Shown here: one piece after another, positions 44,214 through 53,154 of the stretch | Layout: the number at the start of each line of letters is the position of its first letter | Position numbering within the stretch: position 1 is the first letter of the stretch | NCBI GenBank assembly: GCA_034430425.1 | Contig: DAOUEK010000019.1 | Coordinates: forward strand, 1-64,000 | Direction: 5' to 3' | Length of the DNA: 64,000 nucleotides | From: WVZH01 sp034430425 | GTDB lineage: Bacteria; Chloroflexota; Anaerolineae; Anaerolineales; E44-bin32 | The notes under the pieces: generated by a model | The model's input: the letters and a program-made list of their open reading frames with translations, nothing else | Told to the model about the DNA's origin: nothing | The model's database searches: none | Position numbers and translations under genes: made by a program

Positions 44214-44394
44214 GCATAATTCCCCCGGGACTTGTTGTTGGAGACGCAGGGTAACTGCAGGATAGGCAGGGATGCTGTTTATTTAATCTACGCTTAAGAT
44301 CAGAAGTGCGGATAGACAAAGAAACCCCATCGATCCTTCTTCGTGAAAGATGGGTTGAACTTGTTCGATGATCTCGAATTTGCGTGTGATTCGA

Positions 44395-44697
44395 TCAGCA
44401 AATCAACATGGATGCGACTGCAAGACCTCCTGCGAGCACCATGCTTATGGCGCCGATCCGAAAGCGGGTTTGCATTGTTATGTTGATCGTTCTTCGGAAG
44501 CTTTCCATTTCTTTGCGAAGATCTTCCGGAACCGCATCTATTATATTTTCGTTTGCATCTTCCTGGCTCTTGGACACCGCATCGAAGAGAAAGGGCCGCA
44601 GCCCACTTCTTGAATAGATCCAGAAAAGAATCGCGAAGTAGAAGAAAACAACGGCCATCACCAGCCAAATGATATTCATTAAATTCCATCCAGACAT
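44395..44697 (-). CDS. Small two-helix membrane protein
   Basis: A 100-residue protein with a first membrane segment at about residues 8-28 (IIWLVMAVVFFYFAILFWIY), a charged central region (ANENIIDAVPEDLRKEMESF) and a second segment at the C-terminus (IGAISMVLAGGLAVASMLIC). The ATG at 44697 follows GAGGTGAGAG, a good ribosome site. I do not recognise a family. Upstream are two small inverted repeats, CGGATATCCG (44730-44739) and TTAAGC ATACGTGC GCTTAA (44747-44766), which could be operator sites. Confidence 0.6.
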   Translation of the reverse strand: MSGWNLMNIIWLVMAVVFFYFAILFWIYSRSGLRPFLFDAVSKSQEDANENIIDAVPEDLRKEMESFRRTINITMQTRFRIGAISMVLAGGLAVASMLIC

Positions 44698-44848
44698 CTC
44701 TCACCTCACGAGGGGGCAGCAGTCGATTTCGGATATCCGCTAAGTATTAAGCATACGTGCGCTTAACCTCCCATGCAAGTGAGAAGGAGGGGTTAGCCAG
44801 ATATTATTTAATGTATCCACAACCTCTCCATTATGGAACGAAACTGCA

Positions 44849-46234
44849 TCAGCGGTTGAAATCGTAGGCGATGAAATCCCCGGCAGGACTGACGAGGGTT
44901 ATCAAGCCGCCGCCGATCTGACCTCGCATTAAGCTCCAGGAACCCAGGCTCCCGGAAAGACATAAAAAGCTGTTGTTGTTGCGCCAACGTAAATCGTTAC
45001 ACGAACCGATGGGTGTGGACGAACCGCCGTCGACACCCAGGTGGAGGTTCATGGGACCGCCAAGGGAGTAGACGAAGTGGGTACTGTCCCATGCCCAACC
45101 ATTCCATTGAATGTTGCCCGTGTCGTATACAACATCAGCGCTGCCATCTGCGTTCGCCAGAACTAAATCCTTGACGTTCGGGGTGCCGGTCTCACGCAGG
45201 AAGGCGAGGCGCTGCAAGTTGGGTGAAAGCGAGGGTTCACCGAAAGCTTGCGTGAAGTAGAAGTCGCCGCTGATCGTTCCTGTGTTGATGGCCGTGGCAG
45301 TTGTCTCGGAGACGCGCCAGATTGTTCCGGAAACAGCAGCGGCGAGGGGGTCGGAGGAGGGGACTGCAACTCCGATAGCATCGGAAGTGAGTGTCCAGAT
45401 CGGTTGGGCGTAGTATTGGAATTCGCTGTAGGTAATCACGGGTGTGTAGTTGATCAGGTTGGCTCTCAGATTGCTTCCATCGATATTGACCAATCCGATC
45501 GCATCCGGCAGGACCAGGGCGAATTGTGTGCCGTCGGGTGAAAGGGCGAAATCGCCGCCGCTGCCCGGTGGGAATACGGTTGTGAGACTGCCCGTGTCGC
45601 TGTCCAGACGAACGAGGTCGTCGTATTTGGCCAAGCCCGGTCCACCGGAAGGCACCGCGCGGGTGTTGAAGATCAACTCGTGGCTGTTGGGAATAAAGGC
45701 GATACCGGCGATGTCGTTGCGGCTGAAGTTGGGATCCAGGGGATATAAGGCGTCGATCTGCGCCGAAGTTAACAACGTCATCTCGCCGCTGCCGTCCGTG
45801 TTTACAGACCGGACTTCCGGCAATTGGTCCGCTCCCACACTGCGGACGAAGGCAACTTTCTGGCAATCCGTCGAGATCATGACCTGACTGGCATCACCAC
45901 TGCTGGTTAACTGCGCGGGCGGATCGGTCCCTTCGAGCAGCCATACATTGCCGCCATCGGTATAGGTGATGCAGTGCGCATTGACCGCCACAGCTTCGGG
46001 TTGAGGGCGTCCGGCGGATTGCGACTCGTCCCCAGGCTGCTGCTGTGATTGTGAATCGGCAGGAAGCTGCTTGTCTCCACTCTCGGCTTCTTCTGCGCTT
46101 CCGGCGCTTAGAGTCGCTGCAACGACTGTCCCTAATGCATCCTCAGCCGACGGGGTCGCCGTGGCGGCATCCCCGCAAGCCAGTGTAGCCATCAGGAGAC
46201 AACACAAAACGATCATCGGGCGCGGTAAACGCAT
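44849..46234 (-). CDS. Beta-propeller (TolB-like) lipoprotein
   Basis: A 461-residue predicted lipoprotein. The signal segment MIVLCCLLMATLAC ends in a lipobox Cys, and a Glu/Ser/Gln-rich linker runs to about residue 80. The rest repeats WD40-like/TolB-type propeller blades, with motifs such as GNVWLLEGTDPPAQLTSSGD, FALSPDGTQFALVLPD and EPSLSPNLQRLAFL. Such propellers bind peptides or saccharides outside the membrane; no catalytic residues are evident. The ATG at 46234 follows GAGGTGAAAAC; a GTG three codons earlier is possible. Confidence 0.8.
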   Translation of the reverse strand: MRLPRPMIVLCCLLMATLACGDAATATPSAEDALGTVVAATLSAGSAEEAESGDKQLPADSQSQQQPGDESQSAGRPQPEAVAVNAHCITYTDGGNVWLLEGTDPPAQLTSSGDASQVMISTDCQKVAFVRSVGADQLPEVRSVNTDGSGEMTLLTSAQIDALYPLDPNFSRNDIAGIAFIPNSHELIFNTRAVPSGGPGLAKYDDLVRLDSDTGSLTTVFPPGSGGDFALSPDGTQFALVLPDAIGLVNIDGSNLRANLINYTPVITYSEFQYYAQPIWTLTSDAIGVAVPSSDPLAAAVSGTIWRVSETTATAINTGTISGDFYFTQAFGEPSLSPNLQRLAFLRETGTPNVKDLVLANADGSADVVYDTGNIQWNGWAWDSTHFVYSLGGPMNLHLGVDGGSSTPIGSCNDLRWRNNNSFLCLSGSLGSWSLMRGQIGGGLITLVSPAGDFIAYDFNR

Positions 46235-46385
46235 GGTTTTCACCTCACTTTACGTAGTGGCATTATACACGTCCGATCGAATTCTACGCACACTGCAGAA
46301 TCCGTTGATGGGATTCTATGTTATCGGATGTGAACCCTTCGGGAAAGGATTCCGGATTTACTGTTTACCCCTGCTCGGATTGAAA

Positions 46386-47231
46386 TTAGTAATCAAAGAA
46401 GCCCTTGCCGGATTTGCGTCCCAGATAGCCGGCAGCGACCATTTTTCGAAGCAAGGGCGCCGGTCGGTATTTGTCGTCACCAAGATCGTGCTGGAGAAGT
46501 TCCATGATCTGCAGGACGGTGTCGAGGCCGATCATGTCGGCCAATGCCAGGGGACCCATGGGATGGTTCATGCCCAGTTGCATTACGGCGTCGATTGCAT
46601 CTGGCGTTCCCACCCCTTCCATCAAAGTAAATATCGCTTCATTGATCATGGGACACAGGATGCGATTGGATATAAATCCCGGCGAGTCTTGCGACTGTAC
46701 GGGTTCTTTACCCATCTTGCGGCCGACTTTGACGGCGGTTTCGGTTGTCTCTTCTGAAGTGGCCAGCCCGCGCACAATTTCGAGTAGTTTCATCAGCGGT
46801 ACAGGGTTGAAAAAGTGCATTCCAATCACTTGCTCCGGCCGTTGTGTGGCGGACGCAATCTTCGTGATTGGAATGGAGGATGTGTTCGAAGCCAATATCG
46901 TTGTTGGCGGTGCCAGTCCGTCGAGTTGTTTGAACAGGTCAACCTTAAGTCCGACATCTTCCGGCGCAGCCTCAATGATCAGATCGGCTTCACACGCCGA
47001 GTTAAGATCCAAAGCGGTATCGATTTCCAAGGCGGCGCGTTTCTGCTCTGCGGTGATCGTTCCTTTTTCGACGAGCCTGGAAGTAGAGTACTCGATGTTT
47101 ACCCTGGCTTTTGCGAGGGCTTGGGGATCGATATCGATTAACGTGACCTGATAGCCCGCCACTGATGCCGTCTGGGCAATACCATGGCCCATGGTTCCCG
47201 CACCGACAACCACGATTTTCTCGATCGTCAT
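46386..47231 (-). CDS. 3-hydroxyacyl-CoA (3-hydroxybutyryl-CoA) dehydrogenase
   Basis: NAD-dependent oxidation of 3-hydroxyacyl-CoA, 281 residues, the size of single-domain Hbd/PaaH enzymes. The NAD-binding motif VVVGAGTMGHGIAQ is at the N-terminus, catalytic His and Glu lie in GMHFFNPVPLMKLLEIV, and QDSPGFISNRI and NHPMGPLALADMIGLD are diagnostic of the family. The ATG at 47231 has GGGAG eight bases upstream; the ATG at 47246 lacks a ribosome site. It follows the thiolase gene on the same strand with a 44-base gap, so the two make a beta-oxidation or butyrate-type pair. No enoyl-CoA hydratase is present. Confidence 0.94.
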   Translation of the reverse strand: MTIEKIVVVGAGTMGHGIAQTASVAGYQVTLIDIDPQALAKARVNIEYSTSRLVEKGTITAEQKRAALEIDTALDLNSACEADLIIEAAPEDVGLKVDLFKQLDGLAPPTTILASNTSSIPITKIASATQRPEQVIGMHFFNPVPLMKLLEIVRGLATSEETTETAVKVGRKMGKEPVQSQDSPGFISNRILCPMINEAIFTLMEGVGTPDAIDAVMQLGMNHPMGPLALADMIGLDTVLQIMELLQHDLGDDKYRPAPLLRKMVAAGYLGRKSGKGFFDY

Positions 47232-47275
47232 GGTATCGTCTCCCATTTTAATTGCGGCGGCTTGTGATCCAAGCG

Positions 47276-48490
47276 CTAGGTTTCGAGCTCTACAGCCATG
47301 GCTACGGCCTCTCCACCACCCAGGCAGAGTGCGGCGATGCCGCGCTGGAGATTGTGGTCCCGCAAAGCGTATATCAGGGTGGTGAGGATGCGCGCGCCGG
47401 ACGCACCGATTGGATGTCCGAGTGCGATGGCGCCGCCGTTGACGTTGACTTTATCCCAATCCCATCCACTATCTTCCAATGCCTGCCCGTCGGCAAGGAC
47501 TTGTGCGGCGAAGGCTTCATTCAACTCGATGAGATCGACATCCTGGAATGTCCAGTTGACTTTCTCCAGCAAAACCGGAATGGCGCGCGCCGGTGCGATG
47601 AACAATTCTTTCGGGGGAACGGCCGCTTGGGCGTATCCGCAAACACGCGCCAGGGGTTGGATTCCCAGGCTGTCCGCATACTGCCGGCTAGCATAGACGA
47701 CCGCTGCAGCACCGTCGTTCAAGCCAGGGGAATTCCCGGCGGTTACTTTGCCATCGGAAGAGAAGACCGGTTTCAAAGTGGCCAGTTTCTCCACTGATGT
47801 TTCACGGCGGGGTGTCTCATCCTTTTCGATGAGCGTCAGAGCGCCTTTCCGACCGGGAATCTCAAGTGGGACGATTTCTTCATCAAAGCGGCCTTCATCC
47901 ATGGCTGCAATCGCTTTTTGATGACTTTCGAAGGCCCAACGATCCATGGCCTCACGGCTGATGTTGAACTCGCCGGCGATCCATTCTGCGGCCATTCCCA
48001 TGACCCAATCTTCGAAGGGGTCCCACAAGCCATCATGCAGCAGGGCGTCGGTAAGCTCGGCGTGGCCGTAACGGAGTTCGCCACGTCTTCCTCGCAAAAG
48101 GTAGGGTGCATTGCTCATGCTTTCCATGCCGCCGGCAACGATTAAATTCGCATCCCCTGCCTTAATCGCCTGAGCGGCGAGGATGCCGGATTTCAGGCTC
48201 GATCCGCAAACCTTGTTAACGGTTGTTGCCCCTACGGTTTTTGGTAAACCGGCGAAAATGGCCGCTTGCCGAGCCGGAGCCTGGCCGAGGCCGGCCGATA
48301 CCACATTGCCCATGAGCACTTCATCGATCTCTTCGGGATTGGGGATCGCCGATCGTTTTACCGCTTCTTGAATGGCCGCTGCACCGAGCTGCACGGCCGA
48401 TAATGGACTGAGTGCACCCTGAAAGCGGCCCATTGGTGTGCGGGCGGCACTCAAAATGACGGGGTCCAACGTATGCTTTGCTTTACTCAT
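47276..48490 (-). CDS. Acetyl-CoA C-acyltransferase (thiolase)
   Basis: A 404-residue thiolase. The nucleophile Cys95 lies in VNKVCGSSLKSG, the general-base His in GGAIALGHPIGASGAR, and the second Cys in AALCLGGGEA, so the active site is complete. The pantetheine-loop region (GGMESMSNAPYLL) is standard. It condenses two acetyl-CoA or cleaves 3-ketoacyl-CoA. The ATG at 48490 follows AGAGG. It is upstream of 3-hydroxyacyl-CoA dehydrogenase on the same strand and likely part of that operon. It contrasts with the second, His-lacking thiolase homologue at the right edge. Confidence 0.95.
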   Translation of the reverse strand: MSKAKHTLDPVILSAARTPMGRFQGALSPLSAVQLGAAAIQEAVKRSAIPNPEEIDEVLMGNVVSAGLGQAPARQAAIFAGLPKTVGATTVNKVCGSSLKSGILAAQAIKAGDANLIVAGGMESMSNAPYLLRGRRGELRYGHAELTDALLHDGLWDPFEDWVMGMAAEWIAGEFNISREAMDRWAFESHQKAIAAMDEGRFDEEIVPLEIPGRKGALTLIEKDETPRRETSVEKLATLKPVFSSDGKVTAGNSPGLNDGAAAVVYASRQYADSLGIQPLARVCGYAQAAVPPKELFIAPARAIPVLLEKVNWTFQDVDLIELNEAFAAQVLADGQALEDSGWDWDKVNVNGGAIALGHPIGASGARILTTLIYALRDHNLQRGIAALCLGGGEAVAMAVELET

Positions 48491-48537
48491 TCATTGCCTC
48501 TTCTGCGTTGCGAGTTTTTTAGGGTTTGGGGTGGGGA

Positions 48538-49044
48538 TTATTGACCACGAGGATCGGCTTTGATTTTCATCCACTCCGCACGAAGTCTTTGATAAGATTT
48601 GTCCAGAGACTCGGGCAGTACGCGAGTATCTCCGCTGGTGGTCATGAAGCTTGTGTCGCCTGTCCAGCGCGGCACGATGTGCACGTGGATGTGCTCGGCA
48701 ATACCAGCACCAGCAGCTTCGCCGATGTTTATACCAATATTATAATCTTCGGCGTGGTATACATTCCGTATGACCGTTACCGCTTCAGTGGTTAATTGCA
48801 TGAGTTCGTTGCGGGTGGTTTCATCCAGATCCTCAAGCGAAGCCTTATGGGTGAAAGGCACCACCATGGTGTGACCGTTGGTGTAGGGGAAAAGATTGAG
48901 AATGACGAATGCAGACTTGCCTCGGTATAGGATGAGGTTCTCCGCATCGTTATCCATTGCTGCACGACGGCAAAAAATACAGCCGCTTTCTTTCGTCTTT
49001 CCTTCTACGTAATCCATACGCCAGGGAGCCCAAATTCGTTTCAT
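48538..49044 (-). CDS. HIT-family hydrolase
   Basis: A 168-residue HIT protein of the Ap4A-phosphorylase/FHIT type. The histidine triad HIHVHIVPRW (His118, 120, 122) is intact and preceded by the conserved NIGEAAGAGIAE. An N-terminal CIFC pair (residues 22-25) is common in this subgroup and may bind zinc with a downstream His. Likely substrates are dinucleoside polyphosphates or nucleotide-amine adducts. The gene is transcribed towards the thiolase, with 47 bases between, and divergently from birA. Confidence 0.92.
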   Translation of the reverse strand: MKRIWAPWRMDYVEGKTKESGCIFCRRAAMDNDAENLILYRGKSAFVILNLFPYTNGHTMVVPFTHKASLEDLDETTRNELMQLTTEAVTVIRNVYHAEDYNIGINIGEAAGAGIAEHIHVHIVPRWTGDTSFMTTSGDTRVLPESLDKSYQRLRAEWMKIKADPRGQ

Positions 49045-49128
49045 GATTCAACGGATGAATTCTATCAGAGAATAGCCATTTATACATCACCGTGGCATGC
49101 TTCCTGCACAAGCGAGTACAATTGGGAC

Positions 49129-49923
49129 ATGTCCAGTATAGATGACCTGCGTGCGCAGCTCCCGATCCATGGATTGGGCCGACCGTTTTTCTACTTCGAA
49201 ACGGTCGATTCAACGAATGATATCGCCCTGGAAAAAGCCTGTCAGGGCGTTGCGCATGGCGCACTGGTGCTGGCGGACGAACAAACAGCAGGGCGCGGAC
49301 GTGCCGGAAGGGTTTGGTATTCGACAGCAAAGCAAGCGTTGACTTTTAGTTTGGTGCTACGACCCCCAGCAGGACGCACGCAGGAACTCTCTGGCCTTGC
49401 CGGATTGGGTGCTTTGGCTGTGGTAGAGGCGCTAGAAAAGTGGACGGTTCGAGCGGCGATAAAGTGGCCGAATGATGTGCTCATCGATCGGAAGAAGGCG
49501 GCCGGTATTTTGGTGGAGATGTCATGGATGGGCGAGTCCCTGGAGTATGCCGTTTTGGGGATCGGGATCAACGTTCAAGCCGAGTCGGTCCCTGCCGATG
49601 ACAGGATTGATTTCCCTGCCACGTGTGTTGAAAACGCCGTGGGGAGGCCGATCGATCGTTATGAATTATTAATCGGCGTTCTCGAATCTCTGGGATACTG
49701 GCATGAAAGGATGGGCTCCAAAGCATTACTCGAAGCCTGGCAGAATCACCTGGCCTTCTTGAATCAAGAGGTGGTCGTTCACGTGGTAGGCGAGGAATGG
49801 GTGGGCCTATTACGCGGTATTACGATGGATGGAAGATTACAGCTGCAGACATCTCGGGGAGAACAGTTACTGGCGGCATCCGGTGATGTGCGTATGCGTG
49901 CAGTTGACACAAACGTTAATTAG
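49129..49923 (+). CDS. birA: Biotin-[acetyl-CoA-carboxylase] ligase
   Basis: Attaches biotin to carrier proteins through biotinyl-AMP. The 264-residue protein lacks the N-terminal helix-turn-helix of regulatory BirA, so it is a monofunctional ligase. The catalytic core has STNDIA, GRGRAGRVW (the biotinyl-AMP loop, residues 55-63), KWPNDV (112-117), KAAGILVEM and GIGINVQ, with a C-terminal SH3-like domain. The probable substrate is the carrier protein encoded at 24.8 kb. A TACAAT sits only 7 bases before the ATG, so the transcript may be nearly leaderless. Confidence 0.95.
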   Translation: MSSIDDLRAQLPIHGLGRPFFYFETVDSTNDIALEKACQGVAHGALVLADEQTAGRGRAGRVWYSTAKQALTFSLVLRPPAGRTQELSGLAGLGALAVVEALEKWTVRAAIKWPNDVLIDRKKAAGILVEMSWMGESLEYAVLGIGINVQAESVPADDRIDFPATCVENAVGRPIDRYELLIGVLESLGYWHERMGSKALLEAWQNHLAFLNQEVVVHVVGEEWVGLLRGITMDGRLQLQTSRGEQLLAASGDVRMRAVDTNVN

Positions 49924-49967
49924 GCTACACTTGACAGGTGTGGTTTGCTCCTTCCAGGAGGGCAGGC

Positions 49968-50183
49968 ATGTTCGATAATTTACGTGAATTATCTGATGGA
50001 CCGATGGATTTCGAGGAGGAGCGAGCTCGTCTCTTCGAAGTCGAAGATCAGTATATTTCTGAGCGGCGAGTTTTTGGCATGACATCAGGCCAACGCCTGG
50101 TGTTGGCGATACTGATGTTGGCAACGGTGTTGGTCATGGGAGCGGCCTGTCTGTTGGTAACCGGAAAGATCGCCTATTTCTAG
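49968..50183 (+). CDS. Small single-pass membrane protein
   Basis: A 71-residue protein with an acidic N-terminal half (MDFEEERARLFEVEDQYISERR) and one membrane segment (residues 44-64, LVLAILMLATVLVMGAACLLV). The ATG at 49968 follows CCAGGAGGGCAGGC, a strong ribosome site, which supports it being a real gene. It begins 44 bases after birA on the same strand. I do not recognise a family. Confidence 0.65.
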   Translation: MFDNLRELSDGPMDFEEERARLFEVEDQYISERRVFGMTSGQRLVLAILMLATVLVMGAACLLVTGKIAYF

Positions 50184-50215
50184 TAATTGAAACCAAGGTC
50201 AACCATGTCTTCAAG

Positions 50216-50240
50216 GGACTGTCCTGAAAGGGCAGTCCTT
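50216..50240 (+). terminator. Possible intrinsic terminator after birA and the small membrane gene
   Basis: GGACTGTCC (50216-50224) and GGGCAGTCC (50230-50238) pair with one G-U across a TGAAA loop, but only a short T-run follows. Confidence 0.45.
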
Positions 50241-50387
50241 ATGTTTATAATCAAATGGGTTCCTCGTGAAGTTTGGTGCTTGGTGTTTTGAAGCGATGTA
50301 TCAACTTGGGCATCGACAGCATACGGACAACTCTCGATGGTTGCTCGAGTCGCAGGACTACCCCAATAGATTCGTAATAAGTATTCT

Positions 50388-50418
50388 TGTAGGGGCAGGT
50401 TTCAAACCTGTCCCTACA
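50388..50418. repeat. Extragenic inverted repeat (TGTAGGGGCAGGTTT type)
   Basis: TGTAGGGGCAGGTTT (50388-50402) pairs with AAACCTGTCCCTACA (50404-50418) with a single G-T mismatch and a one-base centre. Such GTAGGGGC..-type palindromes recur as extragenic repeats in many bacteria. It lies 7 bases beyond the acylase stop and may help end that transcript. Confidence 0.6.
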
Positions 50419-50424
50419 TTGTTG

Positions 50425-52860
50425 TTAGCCGTCGCCGGGTTTGAGCGTTAGATGTCCTTCGGATGCCGCGATGACATCCTGCTTAACCCACAGCATGGGA
50501 TGGTATTCGATGTTCCGCCACATGTCGATCATGTCATCGTAGTGCGGGTGGAAAGTATGTCCGGATTGACCGGTGGTGTGGATCGAAAGCGATCGGCTGA
50601 AGTCTGCCGGATCGATAATCTGGCGGTACGATGGAACGATGACGACGTCGTACGACTTTCTCCAATCGTACCCCGTGTTATTTACCGTAAAGAAACTCCC
50701 ATCCACGGCAACGGGTCCGCGATTGAATATCCGTTCGATCAAACCGATACCACTTTGGCCCAGGCTTTGATTCTCGAAAGTGGCGGTATGCAGATCACCC
50801 CAGCGCCACTTGGACATGGATTTGCCAAGGGTTTCAGTGAGTTCATCCACCGCGGATTCGAGGGCGCGAAGCAGGATGATTTCTCGGGTTTCGATCTCAG
50901 CCGTATTGACATCGTCAAACCAGACCGCATCCGCATTGGGCAAAGTGTTGACCAATGCGGTGAGCAGCGAAGGACGGGCCTTTTGCAGCAGGCGCTCCCC
51001 CAACTCGTCCTGATAGACTTCATCGATCAAGCGGATGCGAAGTGTTTCGAAGAGCGCCGCTGCGGCGCTCTCGCGCACCGTCCGTCCGTCCCATTCACGA
51101 AGCAACGCAACGGCTTGCGCAAGTCGGGAGTCCGTTGGCTGCAGTTCGAGAATGTACGGCAGCATGTCGTCGACATAAACCTGATGGTTGTCCCCCTGCA
51201 TGGCCTGGATGTCCTCAATTGAGATCGAGTCGCTGGATTCGATCATCTCCACGATACGGCGGGCGCGAAAGCCGGGCGCCCAGTCAACGGTGATCATGTA
51301 GGGATATTCCTCGCCGACGACAGCGTGGTTGGCGGTAGCGATGTAACCCTTCTCGGGATTGAAGGAATACGGCAGCTCGTCGAAGGGAATGGTTTCAAGC
51401 CACTCGTATTCACCCGTCCATCCAGGAACGGGAATCGAACCGTCGCCGTTTGCCCGGATGGGTATTCGCCCCGGCGCCTGGTAACCGATATTGCCGTCGA
51501 CATCCGCGTAAACGAAATTCTGGCTTGGCACGTCCCAAAAACGCAGTGCGGTTCGAAAGTCTTCCCAATTTTGAGTCTGATCAATCATCAACACGCTTTC
51601 CATCAACCTGGCAGGCTGCAGCGCTGTCCAGGAAAGCGCAAGCGGCTGCCATCCGTAATACCATTGGTCTTCCGTCCCCCCGGCGACGTCATTAATAATC
51701 GGCCCGTGCTTTGTGATGCGAACGTTGAGCACGACAGGCTCATCTTCTCCGGAGACGTTGATTTCTTCCCGGATGATATCCATATCCAACCACTCCCCCT
51801 GGAATTCGTATTGGTTGGGATTCTCCGGGTTGATGCGTTCGATGAACAGGTCTTGTACGTCGGGGTCCAGATTGGTGACGCCCCAGGCAATCCGGTCGTT
51901 GTGGCCGATGATCACGCCCGGGGCGCTGGCGAAGGATGCTCCTACGACGTTGAAGGGGCATTCCGGTCCGATCGGATCACAGTGCAGGCCGATTTCATAC
52001 CAGATTGATGGCATTTGGATTCCCAGGTGAGGATCGTTCGCCAGGAGCGGCGTGCCGTTTTCGGTACGCTCGCCGGCAATGACCCAGTTGTTGCTCCCCA
52101 GGCCGAAACCTTCTCCGAGGGCATGCGGCTCATACGCCATCTCCGGGATCGAGTCGAGTGTGGCGTTCGTGAGGAGTTCGGGCACGATGGCCGGATAGGC
52201 GCTGTTGTAAGCCGGGATGATTTCCTCAACGGCGTCCGCTCCGAGGCGGGCAGCAACGTGAGCGCGTAAAAGTTCCATATCTCGATTTCCGCCCAAATCC
52301 CACGCCATGACCTTCGCCCAGGCCAAGGTGTGGACCACAGTCCAGGGATCGGGCTCGAAATTCACTCCCGTGAGGCCAAGCACGGTGAACTCAAATCCCT
52401 TCGATTTTGTATTTGTGGCGAGGTAGGCATTCACGCCTTGCGCATATGCTTCCATGGCGGCCAAAGCTTCGGGTGATAACAACGCCACTTCTTGCGCTGC
52501 CGCCCGATGCCATCCAAGTGTGCGGATGAAGCGATCGTTGCCAAGTGCACTCGGGCCGAGGATTTCGGCAAGGCGGCCGGTCCCGATGCGGCGCCAGAAT
52601 TCCATTTGCCAGAAGCGGTCCTGCGCGTGGATGAAGCCCTGGGCCATGAAGAGATCGTGGGTGTTTGCGGCGTAGATGTGTGGAATCCCGAACGAATCGC
52701 GGTAGACCTCCACGGGCGCTTGTAAGCCGGGAAGTTGAATGGCGCCTTCGATCTGCGGATATGGTCGTCGAATGTTGATATATGCCACGATTGCGAGTAC
52801 GGCGATGAGCAGGATGATTATGATGAGGGTAATGAGAACCAGTCTTCTGATACGTGCCAT
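50425..52860 (-). CDS. Penicillin acylase-family (Ntn) hydrolase
   Basis: An 811-residue amidohydrolase precursor. One N-terminal membrane segment (residues 5-28) serves as signal peptide or anchor. The alpha chain carries RDSFGIPHIYA and AQGFIHAQDRFWQMEFWRR, then the spacer ends before the autocatalytic site G/SNNWV with nucleophile Ser256. LLANDPHLG, IGHNDRIAWGVTN and later Asn/Arg residues belong to the beta chain. Substrates of this family include beta-lactams, cyclic peptides and N-acyl homoserine lactones; the sequence does not decide. The ATG at 52860 follows GGGAGG. It is divergent from gyrA. Confidence 0.92.
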   Translation of the reverse strand: MARIRRLVLITLIIIILLIAVLAIVAYINIRRPYPQIEGAIQLPGLQAPVEVYRDSFGIPHIYAANTHDLFMAQGFIHAQDRFWQMEFWRRIGTGRLAEILGPSALGNDRFIRTLGWHRAAAQEVALLSPEALAAMEAYAQGVNAYLATNTKSKGFEFTVLGLTGVNFEPDPWTVVHTLAWAKVMAWDLGGNRDMELLRAHVAARLGADAVEEIIPAYNSAYPAIVPELLTNATLDSIPEMAYEPHALGEGFGLGSNNWVIAGERTENGTPLLANDPHLGIQMPSIWYEIGLHCDPIGPECPFNVVGASFASAPGVIIGHNDRIAWGVTNLDPDVQDLFIERINPENPNQYEFQGEWLDMDIIREEINVSGEDEPVVLNVRITKHGPIINDVAGGTEDQWYYGWQPLALSWTALQPARLMESVLMIDQTQNWEDFRTALRFWDVPSQNFVYADVDGNIGYQAPGRIPIRANGDGSIPVPGWTGEYEWLETIPFDELPYSFNPEKGYIATANHAVVGEEYPYMITVDWAPGFRARRIVEMIESSDSISIEDIQAMQGDNHQVYVDDMLPYILELQPTDSRLAQAVALLREWDGRTVRESAAAALFETLRIRLIDEVYQDELGERLLQKARPSLLTALVNTLPNADAVWFDDVNTAEIETREIILLRALESAVDELTETLGKSMSKWRWGDLHTATFENQSLGQSGIGLIERIFNRGPVAVDGSFFTVNNTGYDWRKSYDVVIVPSYRQIIDPADFSRSLSIHTTGQSGHTFHPHYDDMIDMWRNIEYHPMLWVKQDVIAASEGHLTLKPGDG

Positions 52861-53084
52861 GGATGCCTCCCGTCTTGTATGCTTGGTTATGTGCGATTGA
52901 TCTGATTGTATATGAGAATCTTCTTGTGTTCATACAATTCAACACGTAGATCGCCCCGGGGTTTCATTCGAAATTAATGATTTTTCTTGTAGTGATGCAC
53001 ACGTTTGCAGGCGATCAGGCATCCTTTCGATCCAAAAAACGGTCGATAACGGGTGAGGAAGTGGTTGGAAAAGCGGTCTCGCGG

Positions 53085-53118
53085 TATAATAGATATGCTC
53101 CCGCCGCAGGCGGGTTTT
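53085..53118 (+). promoter_or_regulatory. gyrA -10 element and leader hairpin
   Basis: TATAAT at 53085-53090 is followed by a short GC-rich hairpin, CCCGCC GCA GGCGGG (53100-53114), and TTTT (53115-53118), 36 bases before the gyrA ATG. The -35 region is poor. The hairpin-plus-T structure looks like a small terminator or attenuator inside the leader. Confidence 0.4.
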
Positions 53119-53154
53119 CTGTGGATGTTGTTCGTTTGAGAGCAGTAAAAAGTC

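Noticed and set aside
50266..50451. 61-codon frame ending in a GAGFKPVPT-type sequence
   Set aside because: That peptide is the translation of the extragenic palindrome at 50388-50418; it recurs as a false ORF wherever this repeat occurs.
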